This document shows positions 61,787 through 64,000 of a stretch of 64,000 nt of DNA, in pieces (within the stretch, counting starts at the first letter, position 1; the number at the start of each line of letters is the position of its first letter). The notes under the pieces were generated by a model. That model worked only from the letters and a program-made list of their open reading frames with translations, ran no database searches and was not told where the DNA came from. The DNA comes from Erythrobacter fulvus. GTDB lineage: Bacteria > Pseudomonadota > Alphaproteobacteria > Sphingomonadales > Sphingomonadaceae. A program made the position numbers and the translations under genes. The stretch lies in contig NZ_JAQQXQ010000005.1 in NCBI RefSeq assembly GCF_028595285.1, forward strand, positions 124,001 to 188,000, read 5' to 3'.

Positions 61787-62266
61787 ATGCAGCTTGATGT
61801 CGATATCGAGGACTGGCCTTCGGGTCAGTGGGAAGCGCTGGCGGAACGCGCGGCCCATGCTGCGGGCGAGGGGGAGCCGTTGCTCGCCAATGCCCGCCTG
61901 ATCGTCAGCCTGCTGTTCACCTCGGACGCTGAGGTGCACGTGCTCAACCGCGAATGGCGCGATCGCGACAAGCCGACCAACGTGCTGTCCTTCCCGATGC
62001 TCGAAAGCGCGGAACTGGCCGAGCTTGCACCCGATGGCCCGCCGGTCATGCTCGGCGATATCGCGCTCGCCCATGAAACCTGCGCGCGCGAGGCTGCGGA
62101 GAAAGGCATCGCCCTCGAACATCATGCCGCGCACCTGATCGTTCACGGATTGCTGCATCTGGCAGGGCACGATCATGTCGATTCCGACGCGCAGGCCGAG
62201 GAAATGGAGGCGCTGGAGACAGCCATACTTGCAAAACTGGGTATCGCTGACCCATATGGCGAATGA
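61787..62266 (+). CDS. ybeY: Endoribonuclease YbeY
   Basis: A 159-residue metallo-RNase acting in 16S rRNA 3' maturation and ribosome quality control. The signature HGLLHLAGHDH, with its three zinc histidines, and the strand NVLSFPM before it are intact. It is the partner of PhoH, which is 8.5 kb upstream. TAAGGTGCG precedes the ATG at 61787. The stop overlaps an ATG at 62263, an alternative start of corC. Confidence 0.95.
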   Translation: MQLDVDIEDWPSGQWEALAERAAHAAGEGEPLLANARLIVSLLFTSDAEVHVLNREWRDRDKPTNVLSFPMLESAELAELAPDGPPVMLGDIALAHETCAREAAEKGIALEHHAAHLIVHGLLHLAGHDHVDSDAQAEEMEALETAILAKLGIADPYGE

Positions 62267-62280
62267 CAACAGGAGGAGCA

Positions 62281-63222
62281 TTGTCGAAGGCCATGGCCGA
62301 TTCCAATCTTTCCGCCTCTTCTTCGGGAGACGCGGACAGTAGCAGCGGGCTGTGGCCTGCCTTGCGCAAGATCCTCGGCCTTGAAGGGGCCCGCTCCCTG
62401 CGCGAACAGCTCGAGGAAGCGATCGACGAGCACGAGGACGAAAACGGCTCAGGCACGTCCGAAGACAGCGGGCAGGCGCGCGGCGATCTGTCGCGGGTCG
62501 AACGCCAGATGCTCCGCAACCTCCTTCACTTTTCCGAGCATGATGCCGACGATGTTGCCGTGCCGCGCGGTGAGATCATCGCGGTCGACGCAGCGATCAG
62601 CTGGGAAGAACTGGTTGCCGCCTTTTCCGAACATGGCCATTCGCGCATGCCAGTCTACCGCGAGACGCTCGACGATGTGATCGGGATGATCCACATCAAG
62701 GACGTGTTTCCTTTCCTCGCGAACCGCACGCCGCCGCCCGAGGACTGGACGACGCTGCTGCGCCAGCCGCTCTATGTGCCGCAGGCGCGCGGGGCACTCG
62801 ACGTGCTGGCGGATATGCGCGCGCGCCGGGTGCACCTCGCGATCGTGGTCGACGAGTTTTCCGGCACCGACGGGCTCATCACCATCGAGGATCTGGTCGA
62901 GGAAATCGTCGGCGAGATCGAGGATGAGCATGACGAGACGCCGGAGGCCCTGTGCGTTCCGATCGGTGAGGGCATGTGGGATTGCGATGCCCGGGCGGAA
63001 CTGGACGACATCGCCGAACAGATCGATCCGCGCCTTGCCGAGGTAGAGGAAGCGGTCGATACGCTGGGCGGCCTCGCTTTCGTGCTGGCCGAGGCGGTGC
63101 CGCCGGTCGGCACGGTGCTGGAACATCCCAGCGGCTGGCGGATTGAAGTAACGGCGGGCGACGAAACCCACGTCATGCGCCTGCGCCTCCACCCGCCCAC
63201 CCAAGCGGACGACGTGCAGTAG
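62281..63222 (+). CDS. Hemolysin/CorC family CBS-domain transporter-associated protein
   Basis: A 313-residue protein of the CorC/HlyC type. It has an N-terminal acidic region, two CBS domains in the middle (VPRGEIIAVDAAISWEELVAAFSEHGHSRMPVYRETLDDVIGMI and the DMRARRVHLAIVVDEFSGTDGLI segment) and the CorC_HlyC C-terminal domain. It contributes to Mg/Co efflux or envelope functions and lacks its own membrane domain. A perfect AGGAGG at 62271-62276 sits before TTG 62281, my preferred start; ATG 62263 would give a six-residue extension in a 4-bp overlap with ybeY. Confidence 0.9.
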   Translation: MSKAMADSNLSASSSGDADSSSGLWPALRKILGLEGARSLREQLEEAIDEHEDENGSGTSEDSGQARGDLSRVERQMLRNLLHFSEHDADDVAVPRGEIIAVDAAISWEELVAAFSEHGHSRMPVYRETLDDVIGMIHIKDVFPFLANRTPPPEDWTTLLRQPLYVPQARGALDVLADMRARRVHLAIVVDEFSGTDGLITIEDLVEEIVGEIEDEHDETPEALCVPIGEGMWDCDARAELDDIAEQIDPRLAEVEEAVDTLGGLAFVLAEAVPPVGTVLEHPSGWRIEVTAGDETHVMRLRLHPPTQADDVQ

Positions 63223-63242
63223 GCGCAACTTTTGCGCCCGGT

Positions 63243-63269
63243 ATGCAATTTTTCTTCGATTTTTTGCAT
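63243..63269. promoter_or_regulatory. Palindrome upstream of the LysR gene
   Basis: ATGCAA at 63243-63248 and TTGCAT at 63264-63269 form an inverted repeat around a T-rich 15-bp spacer. It lies 48 bp before the LysR-type start, in the 94-bp gap after corC. It could be an operator of that regulator or, with its T tract, a transcription terminator for corC. Confidence 0.4.
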
Positions 63270-63316
63270 CCTGATGCCGTTTTGCGCGTATCTCTTCTCA
63301 CCAAGGAGAGAATCCC

Positions 63317-64000
63317 ATGCCGCAACGCCGTCTTCCCCCACTGCGCGCACTCGAAGCATTTATGCGCACCGTCCGTCTCGGTTCGGCCCGGGCGGCGGCT
63401 GAGGAGATCGGGCTCAGCCCCTCCGCGCTGTCCCGCCGGATCACCAATTTGGAAGAATTCGTCGGCAAGAAGCTGTTCACGCGGGCCCGGCAGTCGATGC
63501 AGCTCACCGACGAAGGCCAGGCTTTCTACGAGGCGGTGAACCCGCATCTGGAGGCGCTGGCCCGCGCGGTGGAGAGCCAGTCGGACAATATCGCGCTGCT
63601 GCGGTTGCGGCTGGGCGTGTTGCCGATGTTCGGCAGCCAGCGCCTGTTTCCGCGGCTGGGCGAGCTGCGCAAGCGCCACCCGTTGCTGCACATCGATATC
63701 GACACCGCACCGCACCTTGAAGACCGGGTCGGCGATACGCTCGATGCCGCGATCATCCTGTCGCGCGGTCCGGCAAGCGGGCTGCACGCGGTACGGCTCG
63801 ATCACAATCTCGTTCACGCAATCTGTTCGAAGGAAGTCGCGCGCGCCATTGGGCCGGAAATCACGCCCGAAAGTCTGTCGAAGCAGACCTTCCTGATCCA
63901 CAACGAGCTGCCTGAAAGCTTCGTCGCGTGGAAGAAGGCGAACCAGCTTGAGGACATGGAGGCGGGCGCGATCGATCATTACGATTCGGGTGCGCTCATG
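63317..64000 (+). CDS. LysR family transcriptional regulator, partial
   Basis: The first 228 codons of a LysR-type regulator that continues past the window edge. The N-terminal winged helix has LRALEAFMRTVRLGSARAAAEEIGLSPSALSRRITNLEEFVGKKLF, then the linker helix and the start of the effector-binding domain (LRLGVLPMFGSQRLFPRLGELRKRHP). It resembles the GcvA-like branch. A good AAGGAGAG precedes the ATG. The palindrome in its promoter region may be its own operator. The regulated gene is unknown; divergent or downstream genes lie outside the window. Confidence 0.9.
   Translation, partial: MPQRRLPPLRALEAFMRTVRLGSARAAAEEIGLSPSALSRRITNLEEFVGKKLFTRARQSMQLTDEGQAFYEAVNPHLEALARAVESQSDNIALLRLRLGVLPMFGSQRLFPRLGELRKRHPLLHIDIDTAPHLEDRVGDTLDAAIILSRGPASGLHAVRLDHNLVHAICSKEVARAIGPEITPESLSKQTFLIHNELPESFVAWKKANQLEDMEAGAIDHYDSGALM

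Noticed and set aside
1..64000. CRISPR arrays, tRNA and rRNA genes
   Set aside because: No regularly spaced repeats, cloverleaf-type sequences or rRNA-like stretches were seen on reading either strand.

Overview
The window is high-GC and densely coded. It reads as the chromosome of an alphaproteobacterium of the order Sphingomonadales, most likely the Erythrobacteraceae (Erythrobacter/Porphyrobacter type). The clues are the plsX-fabH-ihfA-merR block, the miaB/phoH and ybeY/corC genes, a CobT-type cobaltochelatase, a very long TonB-dependent receptor, DUF1489, and a BLUF photoreceptor of the AppA type. The taxonomic call is inference from gene content and protein style. I saw no tRNA, rRNA or CRISPR array.

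Layout. 1-6651 (+): end of cobT, nitroreductase, cysS, a 2-hydroxyacid dehydrogenase, and a thiamine-diphosphate enzyme with an aldehyde dehydrogenase. 6786-9892: a two-gene unit (137 aa and 67 aa proteins) that used to face a LexA/CI-like S24 repressor gene. A complete 1,680-bp IS1595-type element (7488-9167) now separates them, with a perfect 8-bp target duplication and a passenger gene. It landed at the edge of a multi-palindrome operator. 9905-15554: DUF4274-like protein, metallo-hydrolase, MAPEG and lipocalin-like proteins, then rpmF-plsX-fabH-ihfA-merR. 15559-21165 (-): DUF721, two DsbA-like thiol oxidoreductases and smc, divergent from mutY. 22223-28852: a small membrane protein, a serine hydrolase-nudC-DsbA-like operon, and a TonB-dependent receptor with its own terminator.

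29149-43572 (-) holds the metabolic centre. Its upstream part is an operon for an ABC transporter, a NikR-like regulator, two DUF1989 proteins, a biotin-dependent 'urea carboxylase' and an allophanate hydrolase. A hybrid histidine kinase and a LuxR-type response regulator follow, joined by 4-bp overlaps. Related operons in other bacteria degrade guanidine rather than urea: carboxylation, deimination by the DUF1989 pair, then allophanate hydrolysis. The NikR-like protein has lost three of the four nickel ligands. The same unusual inverted repeat, TATTAC-N14-GTAATA, lies just upstream of its gene and again in the promoter region shared by the transporter operon and a divergent beta-propeller lipoprotein gene. 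I read this as a self-contained regulon whose ligand is unknown.

44921-53303: BLUF plus cobalamin/heme-binding-like photoreceptor, DUF1489, SDR, mgtE, cyclophilin, lipase, miaB, a lipoprotein and phoH. The usual miaB-phoH-ybeY-corC order is broken after phoH by an approximately 8.4-kb operon on the opposite strand (53319-61624). It encodes a thymidine/AMP phosphorylase-family protein, a PRPP synthetase-like protein, a beta-CASP metallo-nuclease, and an ABC exporter (ATPase, FtsX-type permease, HlyD adaptor). Two of these genes, the nuclease and the permease, each carry a single-base frameshift. ybeY and corC follow, then a LysR-type regulator gene that runs off the end of the window.
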